DNA of 64,000 bases from an uncultured Clostridia bacterium (GCA_944385055.1 CALWVT010000004.1:124001-188000); one strand, 5' to 3'. Positions 1-8,307 are shown, counted from the first letter of the stretch. A program made the numbers and translations. Notes: generated from the letters alone by a model not told the origin.

Positions 1-1
1 A

Positions 2-826
2 TTGTGGAACGCGCTGCGGCAAAAGCGGCTTCTGCGCGTGCTGCCGGCGGCCGCTGTGCAGCTTCTGAGTTACGCGCCGTGGGGGTATTTCCTGGTTTCG
101 CGCGTAAAGACGGTCGCCCACGGCTATTGGATTGCGCAGTCGCCCGTTTTGTACCTCGTGCTGCTCCTCGCGATGGGCGGGAGCGTCTTGCTCGCTTATC
201 TCGTGCGCAAAGACGAGAAATTCGCCGCGGCGAGCAGGGCGGCGGCCGGGGTCCTTGTACTCGCGCTGGGCGCGGCGCTGCTGTTTTCGGCCTTCGTCCG
301 CCCGATCTTCGTGCCGCGCTATCTGCTGCCGTTTTTGGGCCTCTTTCTTTTCCAGCTCTGCGCGCTGTGGCAGGGGCTGCCGCAAAAGGGCCGGCGGGCG
401 CTGTTTCTTCTATGGTGCATCGGATTTGCCGTGTGCCAGGGACTGATCCTGTTCCGGTTTTACGCGCCGCAGAACCAGCTGCTGCAAGCGGAATGCGCTC
501 GTCTGACGCCGCAGGACACGGTTGTCGTTTCGGACTGTGCCGCGGCCGGGCCGCTGGCCGTGCAGGCGGAGGCTGCCCCGCTGTACTGGGTGGACAACCA
601 GGACCCGTTAAACCCGCTCGCGTTTTCCGAACGCGCCCGCTTTTTGACGAATGTCAATAGCCTGCCGGCACTGCCGGGCGGGCGGCTCCTCGTCGTGGAC
701 ACGCCAAATTCCGCTTTGCGGGAAACCCTCTTGCAGAAAGGCTACCGCGACTGCACAGCGCCCCGGACGGCGCGGCTGCCGTACACATTCTGGGAAACGT
801 TTACTTATACATGGATGGAGCGCTGA
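2..826 (+). CDS. Membrane glycosyltransferase-like protein, C-terminal part (5' end outside window)
   Basis: The reading frame is open from the window edge, so the true start lies upstream and only the last ~274 residues are visible. They contain at least four hydrophobic segments, then a soluble tail of about 110 residues. The segment reading FVPRYLLPF resembles the loop found late in GT39/PMT-type polyisoprenyl-phosphate glycosyltransferases (ArnT/PMT-like), which use a lipid-linked sugar donor on the outer face of the membrane. The catalytic N-terminal half is not visible, so the assignment rests on layout and that short motif. It could be another polytopic membrane protein. It ends in a hairpin terminator shared with ispE. 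Confidence 0.5.
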   Translation: MWNALRQKRLLRVLPAAAVQLLSYAPWGYFLVSRVKTVAHGYWIAQSPVLYLVLLLAMGGSVLLAYLVRKDEKFAAASRAAAGVLVLALGAALLFSAFVRPIFVPRYLLPFLGLFLFQLCALWQGLPQKGRRALFLLWCIGFAVCQGLILFRFYAPQNQLLQAECARLTPQDTVVVSDCAAAGPLAVQAEAAPLYWVDNQDPLNPLAFSERARFLTNVNSLPALPGGRLLVVDTPNSALRETLLQKGYRDCTAPRTARLPYTFWETFTYTWMER

Positions 827-890
827 AAGCCGCCCTCCTTTAATAAAATAAAAACATACAAACATATAAAAATACAAAAACACACAAAAA

Positions 891-933
891 AGGGCCCCGC
901 TCTCCGAAAAGACGAGAGAGAGGCCCTCTTTTT
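891..933. terminator. Bidirectional intrinsic terminator
   Basis: The arms AGGGCC and GGCCCT, with an inner CTCTC/GAGAG pairing, are followed by a T run on the plus strand and by a T run on the minus strand. It lies between the converging ends of the membrane protein gene and ispE. Confidence 0.75.
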
Positions 934-957
934 GGCATGTTAGAAATTTTAAAAATT

Positions 958-1830
958 TTAAAACGACAGGCGCTCCACCGGCGTGCACACAAACGCCCGG
1001 CAGCCTTTTGCGGAAAATACCTCGGCGGCCGCACGGGCCCTTTCCGCATTGTCCGGCGAAAACAAACCGAACACCGCCGAACCGGAACCCGTCATGCACG
1101 CGCCCAGCGCCCCCGCTTCCCGCAGGCGCCGGCACAGCGCCTCCACCTGCGGCAGGGAAAGCGCTTCCGAAAACCGGTTGCCGAGCTGCGCGCCCAGCGC
1201 CGGAAGGCTGCCGCTTTGCAGCGCCCGCAGCACACCCGGCGTATGCGGCTGCGCGGCGGCGGGGGCGGCGTCAATCTTTTGGTACGCTTCCTTTGTCGAC
1301 ACGCCAAACGGCGGTTTCACGACCACAAAAAGGCAGCGCGGCAAAGCCTTTAACGGCGTCAGCCGCTCGCCGATCCCTTCCGCCAATGCCGTGCCGCCGC
1401 ATAAGCAGAACGGCACATCCGCGCCGACTGCCAGCGCGATGGAATCGAGCGTTTCCTTAGAAAGCCGCTTTCCATAAAGCCGGCACAGCCCGCGCAGCGC
1501 CGCCGCCGCATCCGCGCTGCCGCCGCCAAGGCCCGCCTGCGCGGGGATGTGCTTTTCGATTGTGATCTCGACGCCGCGGTCGTCCTCCCCTGCCGCCGCA
1601 AAGAAGCGCTCGGCGGCGCGGTAGACGAGGTTTTCGGGGCCGGACGGAATCTCCGGCGCCTGTTCCACGCGCACGGAAAGCGGCGCGCCCGGCTTTCGCA
1701 CAAACGTCAACGTGTCACAAAGGCTCACGGTCTGGCAGACCATCGAGAGCAGGTGATAGCCGTCTGCGCGTCTCCCCACGACGTCGAGCGAAAGGTTTAC
1801 CTTCGCGTACGCCGGCTCCCGGAGGGTCAT
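958..1830 (-). CDS. ispE: 4-diphosphocytidyl-2-C-methyl-D-erythritol kinase
   Basis: This is the GHMP-family kinase that phosphorylates CDP-methylerythritol in the MEP (non-mevalonate) isoprenoid pathway. The 290-residue length is normal. K10 in the AKVNLSLDV start, the ATP-binding loop PAQAGLGGGSADAAA at residues ~96-110 and the ADVPF motif with catalytic Asp137 are all present, as is a late GSGSAVFG glycine loop. The ATG is at 1830; it overlaps the stop of the upstream aminotransferase by four bases (ATGA), so the two are translationally coupled. A longer reading frame extends upstream but lies inside the aminotransferase gene. It is the last gene of a regulator-aminotransferase-ispE unit. 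Confidence 0.95.
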   Translation of the reverse strand: MTLREPAYAKVNLSLDVVGRRADGYHLLSMVCQTVSLCDTLTFVRKPGAPLSVRVEQAPEIPSGPENLVYRAAERFFAAAGEDDRGVEITIEKHIPAQAGLGGGSADAAAALRGLCRLYGKRLSKETLDSIALAVGADVPFCLCGGTALAEGIGERLTPLKALPRCLFVVVKPPFGVSTKEAYQKIDAAPAAAQPHTPGVLRALQSGSLPALGAQLGNRFSEALSLPQVEALCRRLREAGALGACMTGSGSAVFGLFSPDNAERARAAAEVFSAKGCRAFVCTPVERLSF

Positions 1831-3011
1831 GCCTTGCCGTCCCGCACGCGCGCGACGAAGTGGGCGATGCGCGAAAGCGCCTCCGTGATGTGGCGGATGC
1901 TGTAGGAATACGACACACGCACGAACCCTTCGCCGCAGTCGCCGAACGCCGTCCCCGGCACGACGGCGACGTGCTCTTCGTGAATTAGCCGCTCGCAGAA
2001 TTCCTCGCTCGTCATCCCCGTCGAACGGATGCACGGGAAGATGTAAAACGCGCCTTCCGGCTCAAAGCACGGCAGCCCCATCTCGTTAAAGCCGTCGACG
2101 ATCAAACGCCGGCGCATGTCGTACTGCTCGCGCATATAGACGCTGTCGGAATCGCCGTTTTTCATCGCCTCGATGGCCGCGTACTGGCTCGTCGTCGGCG
2201 CGCTCATGATCGCGTACTGGTGCAGTTTCGTCATCTGGCCGATGAGCGCCTCCGGCCCGAGCGCAAACCCCAAGCGCCAGCCGGTCATCGCGAACGCCTT
2301 CGAGAAGCCGTTGACGACGATCGTGCGCTCGCGCATGCCGTCGATCGCCGCAAACGAGACGTGGCGCGTGTCGCCATACGTCAATTCGCTGTAAATCTCG
2401 TCGGACAGCACGAGGATGTCCGTATCGCGCAGCACATCGGCAATCGCATTTAAATGCTCGCGGCGCATGACGGCGCCCGTCGGGTTATTCGGATACGGCA
2501 GAATCAACAGCTTCGTCTTCGGCGTAATCGCCGCGCGCAGCGCCTCGGGCGTTAGGCGAAACGCGTCCTCGGCCTTCGTCTCGAGAATCACCGGCACGCC
2601 GCCGGCCATGCGCGTTAAGGGCTCATAGCACACAAAGCTCGGCTGCGGGATGAGCACCTCGTCGCCCGGGCAAATAAGGCAGCGCAGCGCCCCGTCGATC
2701 GCCTCGCTGCCGCCGACCGTCACGAGGCATTCCTTGTCCGGGTTATAGTCGACTTTATAGTGGCGGGAAAACCATTTGCAGATTTCCTTGCGCAGCTCCG
2801 CAAAGCCGCGGTTCGGGCTGTACCACGTTTTTCCCTCCTCCAGCGAGCGGATGCCCTCCTGGCGGACATGCCACGGCGTCACGAAGTCCGGCTCGCCAAT
2901 CGAAAGGGAAATGACATCCTCGATCTCATTGGCAATATCAAAAAATTTGCGGATGCCGGAGGGCTTAATCTCCAGCACCTTCGGATTCATGGAAGCGCGG
3001 TAATCAATCAC
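1827..3011 (-). CDS. Pyridoxal-phosphate aminotransferase, class I/II (aspartate/alanine aminotransferase-like)
   Basis: A fold-type I PLP aminotransferase of 394 residues. Visible family motifs include the N-terminal SIGEPDF substrate loop, PNNPTGA at ~174-180, the SDEIY motif, the Schiff-base lysine in NGFSKAFAMTGWRLG (~K238), and a C-terminal FVRVSYS containing the carboxylate-binding Arg. These fit the AspAT-Ib/AlaT/PatA-like group; the exact amino acid cannot be read from the sequence. The chosen start is a GTG at 3011, preceded by GAGGAGGG, overlapping the regulator gene by 8 bases. An internal ATG at 2990 is an alternative. Co-transcription with an Lrp-type regulator suggests amino-acid-responsive control. 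Confidence 0.9.
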   Translation of the reverse strand: MIDYRASMNPKVLEIKPSGIRKFFDIANEIEDVISLSIGEPDFVTPWHVRQEGIRSLEEGKTWYSPNRGFAELRKEICKWFSRHYKVDYNPDKECLVTVGGSEAIDGALRCLICPGDEVLIPQPSFVCYEPLTRMAGGVPVILETKAEDAFRLTPEALRAAITPKTKLLILPYPNNPTGAVMRREHLNAIADVLRDTDILVLSDEIYSELTYGDTRHVSFAAIDGMRERTIVVNGFSKAFAMTGWRLGFALGPEALIGQMTKLHQYAIMSAPTTSQYAAIEAMKNGDSDSVYMREQYDMRRRLIVDGFNEMGLPCFEPEGAFYIFPCIRSTGMTSEEFCERLIHEEHVAVVPGTAFGDCGEGFVRVSYSYSIRHITEALSRIAHFVARVRDGKA

Positions 3012-3489
3012 AGAACAGTTCCCTCCTCTCGTCCTTCTCCTCGGCGGCATTCATGATGATGCCGTCGGCCTTGTAGCGGGTCAGGACGAAATGGGTGGCT
3101 GTGGATTGCACGCTGTCGAGCGTCGCCAGGCGGCGCATGACGAACATCGCGATCTCCTGCATGCTCGAGCCGTGCACGAAGACCGCCAGGTCATAGCCGC
3201 CCGAAATCAGGTACACGCTGTCGACTTCCGGCAGGGCCATGATTTTCCCCGCAATCTCATCGAAGCCGCGCTCCCGCTTCGGCACGACACGCAGCTCGAT
3301 GATCGCGATGGCGTTGTTCGCATCGACTTTTTCCCAGTTGATGATAGCCTTATAACCGCGGATCACACCGCTTTTTTCATAAGCATTGATCGCGCTTTCT
3401 ACATTCTCTTCGGTCTCGTTGAGCATTGCAGCGAGCTGGCGCGTGGTCAGGCGCGCGTTCTCGTTGAGCAGAGTCAGTAATCGATCCAT
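3004..3489 (-). CDS. Lrp/AsnC-family transcriptional regulator
   Basis: A 161-residue protein with an N-terminal winged helix-turn-helix (LLNENARLTTRQLAAML...) followed by the ligand-binding RAM domain (PEVDSVYLISGGYDLAVFVHG). Proteins of this family form octamers or dimers of dimers and sense amino acids. The start is the ATG at 3489, which has GGAGGA 8 bases upstream; an in-frame GTG at 3498 abuts the Shine-Dalgarno and is unlikely. The gene overlaps the aminotransferase, which it probably regulates together with itself (inference). The upstream promoter has an extended -10 element. Confidence 0.92.
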   Translation of the reverse strand: MDRLLTLLNENARLTTRQLAAMLNETEENVESAINAYEKSGVIRGYKAIINWEKVDANNAIAIIELRVVPKRERGFDEIAGKIMALPEVDSVYLISGGYDLAVFVHGSSMQEIAMFVMRRLATLDSVQSTATHFVLTRYKADGIIMNAAEEKDERRELFCD

Positions 3490-3552
3490 TGCAAGCACTC
3501 CTCCATTTTGGCAGGCCGGTTTTCCGGGCGCTGCAGCGGTTTATTGGTTTCG

Positions 3553-3561
3553 ATTATAGCA
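3553..3561 (-). promoter_or_regulatory. Extended -10 promoter of the Lrp/aminotransferase/ispE unit
   Basis: On the minus strand a perfect TATAAT is preceded by TGC, forming an extended -10 element. No good -35 is seen at the usual spacing. It lies ~65 bases upstream of the Lrp-type gene. The gap 3490-3931 otherwise holds this promoter, the divergent promoter of the secreted protein operon and a long leader. Confidence 0.6.
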
Positions 3562-3722
3562 CAAATCGTTTGTCTGTGCGAGGGTTTTGTGCATTTTTTC
3601 TTTCTTTCGCCTGCAAATTTGCGTGCGCGCCGCAATTGTTCACGCGTATACAAACCTTTACGGTGCACAAAAAACGTGTCGATTTTTGCTTTGCGTTCTA
3701 CACCCAAAATTGCCTTATGTAA

Positions 3723-3751
3723 TTGACAGGGCTTCTCATTCTTTTTATAAT
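3723..3751 (+). promoter_or_regulatory. Perfect-consensus sigma-A promoter of the secreted transglutaminase-like operon
   Basis: TTGACA at 3723-3728 and TATAAT at 3746-3751 are separated by exactly 17 bases. Transcription would start near 3758, giving a leader of about 170 bases that contains a CTCTTTTC/GAAAAGAG hairpin at 3861-3884. A perfect promoter suggests high basal strength, possibly restrained by a repressor. Confidence 0.85.
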
Positions 3752-3931
3752 ATAGGTAAATGTACACAAAAGGTCTCTTCTTGTGCACATTCCTTTGCAT
3801 ACCGGACCCCGCTGCCGCCAGGCGCCGGCGCCCGGCGTGCCAAGGGCGCGGGCCGGTTTTCTCTTTTCGTTTTGCGGAAAAGAGGCCGCGCCGCGCCGAA
3901 AAATAACAAAAGAAAGGATGAAATTTGGGTT

Positions 3932-5488
3932 ATGAATCGACACAAGAAATGGCTTTCCGCCGTCATCGCCGCAGCGCTCGTGCTGAGCATGGCCGTGCCG
4001 GCCTTGGCCGCGGACACGGCCGAAACGGGTTCCGTCTCGTCGAGTGTCTCGTCGAGCGTCTCGTCGGCCTCCTCCGCGCCGGAAACGTCTTCCGAGCCGG
4101 AAACGCCCGTAGAATCGGAACCGGAAACGGAAGCGCCCGTGGAATCGGAACCGGAAACGCCTTCCGAACCGGAAGCAGGGCCGGAAAGCGGCGAGGAAGC
4201 CGTGGACGCCACGATCATCTCCGACACGACGGACGATTTCTCCGTGACGCAGACGGCCACGTACATGTTCCGCTTCGATGTGGACGGCCCGCAGGGGTTA
4301 GAGCCGACGTTCTATACAGAGGACTCGACGGTCCTGCAGATTGAAAAGACGACCCTCGAGGAAGAAAACGGCCACGACGTGTATTTTGTCACCGTGCGCG
4401 CGGTGGGCGACGAAGGGGAATCGGCCGGCGTTTACACGATGCTGCCCGGACAGGAACCGGTGCGCCAATGCGCGATCACGGTCGGGGCGCCGTACGTAAA
4501 GTCCGACACGACCGTGGACTTCGATGTCCACCAGGGCAGCACGTACGCGTTCCGCTTTGAGATTGTCGGGCGCCAGGGGCTCGAGCCGAACATCGCCGCG
4601 GGCAACGGCAATGTGCTGCGCACGGAAGATACGCAGCACGTGGTGGAAAACGGCCACGACGTCTACTACTTTAAAATCCGCGCCATCGGCAACGTCGGCG
4701 AGGCCAGCGGCGTCTATACGACGCTGCCCGGCCAGCAGGCGGTCAAGCACTGCACGATCCGCGTCAGCGAACCGGTGGGCCATCTGCAGATCGACGGCAA
4801 GTGGTATTACCTCGACAACAACGGCAACCCCATCAAGGGCTGGATTGAAGCCGACGGCAAGCGCTACTACGGCATGCCGGACGGCCATCTGCAGACCGGC
4901 TGGCTGTCGTTCGGGAACACGTATTACTTCTGCACAAGCGACGGCTCCGTCGCCAAGGGCTGGGCGCAGGTCGGCTCTTACCGCTACTACTTCGACCCGC
5001 AGACCGGCAAAAAGGCGACGAACACGACCGTCGACGGCATCCGTTTGGGCTATACCGGCCGCACGAGCACGGCATACCAGGCCGCACAGCGCGTATTAGA
5101 CAGCGTCGGCTGGAACCTGCGCGCGGCCTTTAACTGGTCGGCCGGGATGCCCTACCGCTCGACGACGGCGAATTCCTCGCCCGGGGCGGAATGGTTTGCA
5201 AATTACGGCTTTACGAACCACTGCGGCAACTGCTACGTCATGGCCTCGACGTTCTATTATATGGCAGATTTGTTAGGTTATAACGCGCGGCAGATGACGG
5301 GCTATGTCCCGCTCGCGCGCGGCGGCATGGGCCCGCACTCCTGGGTAGAGATCAAATTTGACAACGGCACCTACGTCTACGACCCGGACTTTACGAATGA
5401 GACGGGACGCAACGGGTTCCATATCTACTACGGCATGTCCGGCACGTGGCGCTACTCGAGCTATCGCAGCATGACGAGCCTGCCGTAA
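3932..5488 (+). CDS. Secreted transglutaminase-like protein with wall-binding repeats
   Basis: 518 residues with a modular layout. A Sec signal peptide (~1-27, ending ALA-A) is followed by a Ser then Glu/Pro/Thr-rich spacer (~28-90). Two tandem unknown modules of ~90 residues (~93-183 and ~187-277) share QGLEP, NGHDVY, GVYT and LPGQ. Three to four aromatic GW/YY wall-binding repeats (~284-365) resemble choline-binding/glucan-binding type repeats. The C-terminal transglutaminase/protease-like domain (~380-518) has a likely triad C434 (GNCYVMA), H469 (GPHSWVEI) and D484 (YVYDPDF). Members act as cysteine proteases or transamidases; the substrate is unknown. The ATG at 3932 is chosen because it opens the signal peptide; the frame upstream is non-coding leader. 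First gene of a three-gene operon. Confidence 0.88.
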   Translation: MNRHKKWLSAVIAAALVLSMAVPALAADTAETGSVSSSVSSSVSSASSAPETSSEPETPVESEPETEAPVESEPETPSEPEAGPESGEEAVDATIISDTTDDFSVTQTATYMFRFDVDGPQGLEPTFYTEDSTVLQIEKTTLEEENGHDVYFVTVRAVGDEGESAGVYTMLPGQEPVRQCAITVGAPYVKSDTTVDFDVHQGSTYAFRFEIVGRQGLEPNIAAGNGNVLRTEDTQHVVENGHDVYYFKIRAIGNVGEASGVYTTLPGQQAVKHCTIRVSEPVGHLQIDGKWYYLDNNGNPIKGWIEADGKRYYGMPDGHLQTGWLSFGNTYYFCTSDGSVAKGWAQVGSYRYYFDPQTGKKATNTTVDGIRLGYTGRTSTAYQAAQRVLDSVGWNLRAAFNWSAGMPYRSTTANSSPGAEWFANYGFTNHCGNCYVMASTFYYMADLLGYNARQMTGYVPLARGGMGPHSWVEIKFDNGTYVYDPDFTNETGRNGFHIYYGMSGTWRYSSYRSMTSLP

Positions 5489-5504
5489 TCCGGCAAAAAG
5501 AGAA

Positions 5505-6383
5505 ATGGGGAAAATCGAAATGCATCAGAAATTTTTAGGAGCCGCGGCGGCGCTGTTATGCGCTGTAAGCCTTGCGGCATGCAGCGAGACGGCCTCGTCG
5601 GAAGTCTCTTCCGCCGCGCCGGTCTCGTCGGCACCGGTTTCTTCGGCAGCGCTGCCGGTCGAAGCCAACAAGCGAATCGGCAGTGAGATCGCCGGCGTGG
5701 ACCCGATCGCGCTGACGAACGAGACGGGCAAGGACATCACGGGCTTTTCCGTAAAGAGCTCGAGCGAGGAAGCCTTCCCGGAGAACATGCTTTCCGCGGA
5801 CGACGCCTTTGCGGCCGGGGAAACGCGCGACCTGTACTATGCCGCCGACGACAACACGACGAGTGAAACGGAAACCGGCAAGGAAGTCACCGCGCAGTAC
5901 GATGTGCAGCTGACGTTTGCCGACGGCACGACGGCCGTGCTGCATGCGTTCCCGTTCGGCGACATCGCCGAGGGCAGCCTCTGCCAGGAGGACGGCGTGA
6001 CGTTCTTAACGTACCTCTCCGTCTCCGGCAACCAGGAAGTCAACACGAAGGACGCCGAGCAGGCGCTTGCGGAAACCCCGGAAACGGCGGAAAGCAGCGA
6101 ACCGGCCTCCTCCGAACCGGCCGAGGAAGCGCCGGCTGCGGAAACGCCCGCGGAAGAACAGCCGCAGCAGACCGCGCCGACGCAGACCCAGACGCCCACC
6201 CAGCAGCCTGCCCCGGCGCCCGAACCGGCGCCAGAGCCCGAACCCGCACCGGAACCGGAGCCGGAACCGGTCGTTTCGGAACCTGCCGCGCCGACGACGC
6301 CTGACACGGGCACGACGACGCCTGACACAAACCAGGGCGGCGGCTCGGATGACGGCTGCCTGGACGACGGCCTGTTATGGTGA
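5505..6383 (+). CDS. Secreted lipoprotein with acidic Pro-rich tail, function unknown
   Basis: About 292 residues. The N-terminus has a lipoprotein signal peptide ending in the lipobox SLAAC, so the protein is probably anchored to the outer face of the membrane by its cysteine. A Ser/Ala linker is followed by a compact domain (~45-175) with no motif I recognise, then a long Pro/Glu/Thr/Gln-rich disordered tail, and the protein ends in the short segment DDGCLDDGLLW. An ATG at 5520 (MHQKFLG) gives a better-shaped signal peptide and is an alternative start. It lies 16 bases after the transglutaminase-like gene and overlaps the acyltransferase by 7 bases, so all three are one operon. Function cannot be assigned. 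Confidence 0.8.
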   Translation: MGKIEMHQKFLGAAAALLCAVSLAACSETASSEVSSAAPVSSAPVSSAALPVEANKRIGSEIAGVDPIALTNETGKDITGFSVKSSSEEAFPENMLSADDAFAAGETRDLYYAADDNTTSETETGKEVTAQYDVQLTFADGTTAVLHAFPFGDIAEGSLCQEDGVTFLTYLSVSGNQEVNTKDAEQALAETPETAESSEPASSEPAEEAPAAETPAEEQPQQTAPTQTQTPTQQPAPAPEPAPEPEPAPEPEPEPVVSEPAAPTTPDTGTTTPDTNQGGGSDDGCLDDGLLW

Positions 6384-7414
6384 CGGCCGCACAAACGCGC
6401 GCGCGTGAGGACGGTTTTTCCTATCTGCGCGCGATTGCCTGCATCGCGATCATCGTGCTGCATACGGTGTTTTCGTCGAGCCTTTTATACCAGGACAGCC
6501 TGACGACTGTGGAACGCGTCGTCTCCGACGCGGTGGCCAACTGCATGATGTGGGCGGTGCCGTGCTTCGTGATGGTGACCGGCGCGCTGCTTTTGAATCC
6601 CGCAAAGGAACTGCGCTACCAGAAGCTGTTCGGCAAATATGTGTTCCGCATCGCCGTGCTGCTTGTGGTGTTCTGCCTGGTCTTCCGCGTCTTTGACATC
6701 TTCATGGACCACGAGCCCCTGACGGCCGGGGCGTTCCTGCAAGGGTTTTACGAGCTGTTCACGGGGACAAGCTGGTCGCATCTGTGGTATCTTTACCTGC
6801 TGATCGGGCTGTACCTGTTGATGCCGTTTTACCGGATGGTCGCAAAGCACAGTCGCGAGGCAGATCTCCGATACCTGTTGATCGTCTATGTGATTTTCCT
6901 GTCGCTGCTGCCGCTTCTCGAACAGTGGGTTGACTGCGGGTTTTACATCCACGTCTCGACGATTTACCCGTTCTACCTGTTCTGCGGCTACTGGATCCAT
7001 AAGCGGAACCCGCAGATGCGTGCGGGGATCGCGTGGCTTTTGCTGCTGCTCTCGACGGCGCTGCTCGTGGTATTGACCGCCGTGCGCCTGCAGACCGGCA
7101 TCGCCCAGCTCGAAGCGCTTTGGGGCTATTCCTCCATCCTTGTGATCGCGCAGTCGGCCGGGTTCTTCGCGCTCGTCACGCGCTGCAAGGGCCGCGGCAT
7201 CGTGCGCAGGATTCTCTTGCAGATCGACCGCTGTTCGCTGGGGATCTATCTAATCCATATGATCTTTGTGCGCCTGTTTTTGCGCTATTGGGGCTTTAAT
7301 CCCTACGAAGGCGGCGTACTCGCGTTCGTCCTGCTGATTGTGGTGATTTTCGCAATCTCGTTTGGCATCACGTGGCTTCTAAAGTGGATTCCCGGGGTGC
7401 GGCGCATCCTGTAA
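6377..7414 (+). CDS. Membrane acyltransferase, acyltransferase-3 family
   Basis: A 345-residue polytopic protein with about ten transmembrane segments. The N-terminal FSYLRAIACIAIIVLHT is the signature start of the acyltransferase-3 (OafA/WecH/NolL-like) family, in which the His of the first helix is needed for catalysis. Members O-acetylate or otherwise O-acylate surface sugars, peptidoglycan or lipids. The ATG lies inside the end of the lipoprotein gene, so translation is coupled. With its two operon partners being secreted, a role in modifying the cell envelope is plausible (inference). A strong terminator follows. Confidence 0.85.
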   Translation: MVTAAQTRAREDGFSYLRAIACIAIIVLHTVFSSSLLYQDSLTTVERVVSDAVANCMMWAVPCFVMVTGALLLNPAKELRYQKLFGKYVFRIAVLLVVFCLVFRVFDIFMDHEPLTAGAFLQGFYELFTGTSWSHLWYLYLLIGLYLLMPFYRMVAKHSREADLRYLLIVYVIFLSLLPLLEQWVDCGFYIHVSTIYPFYLFCGYWIHKRNPQMRAGIAWLLLLLSTALLVVLTAVRLQTGIAQLEALWGYSSILVIAQSAGFFALVTRCKGRGIVRRILLQIDRCSLGIYLIHMIFVRLFLRYWGFNPYEGGVLAFVLLIVVIFAISFGITWLLKWIPGVRRIL

Positions 7415-7450
7415 GCACTCTATAAACCTGTAAGCACTCTATAAAAATTA

Positions 7451-7498
7451 AAAAAGCCCGGAAGGGAAAGCCGCCTGCGGCCGCCCTCCGGGCTTTTT
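7451..7498. terminator. Intrinsic terminator after the acyltransferase gene
   Basis: The arms AAAAAGCCCGGA and CCTCCGGGCTTTTT form a long GC-rich stem ending in T runs on both strands. Confidence 0.85.
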
Positions 7499-7543
7499 CC
7501 TGCGCCGTTTTGAAAGTTGGAAATCTTAAAAAGGCAGCAAAAA

Positions 7544-7595
7544 GCGGCCCCAAGACAGGGAGGCGTCATACCTCCCGCTTTGGGGCCGTTTTTTT
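7544..7595. terminator. Bidirectional terminator at the end of the V-ATPase operon
   Basis: The CGGCCCCAAG...GGGAGG and CCTCCC...CTTTGGGGCCG arms form an ~18-bp stem, with seven Ts on the plus side and TTTTT on the minus side. It is the minus-strand terminator of the V-type ATP synthase operon. Confidence 0.85.
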
Positions 7596-7619
7596 AATTA
7601 CAATCCATCATACAATCCG

Positions 7620-8291
7620 TCAGGCGCTTTCGGAGGGGGCCGTTTCCTTTGCGAATGCGGCATCTTCCTGCGCCTGCTTTTCTTTCTGGCGCTTGATGAC
7701 CTTCATGCGCGAGAACTCCTCGCGGTCTTTCTCTTCGAGCGACTCGGTGATGAACTTGACCGTCGCCGTAAAGCGCGGAATCATGATGTTCTTCAAGGCA
7801 TTCGCACGCTTCTGCGTCTTTTTGATCGCATCGGCTAAGCGGTAAACGCTGTTTTCCACCTCTGCGAGCTTGGCGGTCAATTCCTTTACCTCCTGGAACT
7901 TGCAGTAGGCAAGGTCCAGGGCCGTGTTCGTGTCGACGAGGCCGAACGGCGCGGGTTCCTGCTGGGGCGGCTCCTCGAGCTCGACCATCGGGATCTCGAC
8001 GCCCATGACGCTGCGGTAGGCGACCGTCAGGCCGTTGTCGATCGGCACGGTGTACGCCCAGTCTCTGCAGATGCCCAGCGTGATGTTGGCGGTCTGCAGG
8101 GCGGCGTAGGCTGCCGTGTACGTATCGTCGATCTTTGACTGGATCTCGTTGGCGCGGTCGATCAGCTGCATCATCTCGCGAATCAGGATGTTGCGCTTGC
8201 GGTCCAAAAGCTCAAAGCCTGTGCGGCTTAACTGCAGGGTCTTTTTGACCGCGAGCAGGTTCCCTTTGGTAGGGACTGTCGTGTTTGCCAT
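7620..8291 (-). CDS. ntpD: V-type ATP synthase subunit D
   Basis: Subunit D is the coiled-coil central shaft that rotates inside the A3B3 head. The 223 residues match the family length, with the characteristic N-terminal PTKGNLLAVKKTLQLSRTG and two long alpha-helical halves around a short middle domain. It is the last of nine genes on the minus strand, 16 bases after subunit B, and is followed by a strong terminator. Confidence 0.95.
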   Translation of the reverse strand: MANTTVPTKGNLLAVKKTLQLSRTGFELLDRKRNILIREMMQLIDRANEIQSKIDDTYTAAYAALQTANITLGICRDWAYTVPIDNGLTVAYRSVMGVEIPMVELEEPPQQEPAPFGLVDTNTALDLAYCKFQEVKELTAKLAEVENSVYRLADAIKKTQKRANALKNIMIPRFTATVKFITESLEEKDREEFSRMKVIKRQKEKQAQEDAAFAKETAPSESA

Positions 8292-8307
8292 ACGCCCACC
8301 CCCTCAC

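Noticed and set aside
3587-3931. Upstream in-frame extension of the secreted transglutaminase-like protein
   Set aside because: It would read through the promoter and leader and displace the signal peptide from the N-terminus.
4081-4200. Repeated GAACCGGAAAC-type DNA repeat in the secreted protein gene
   Set aside because: It encodes the Glu/Pro/Thr-rich spacer, so it is explained as low-complexity coding sequence and not an independent element.
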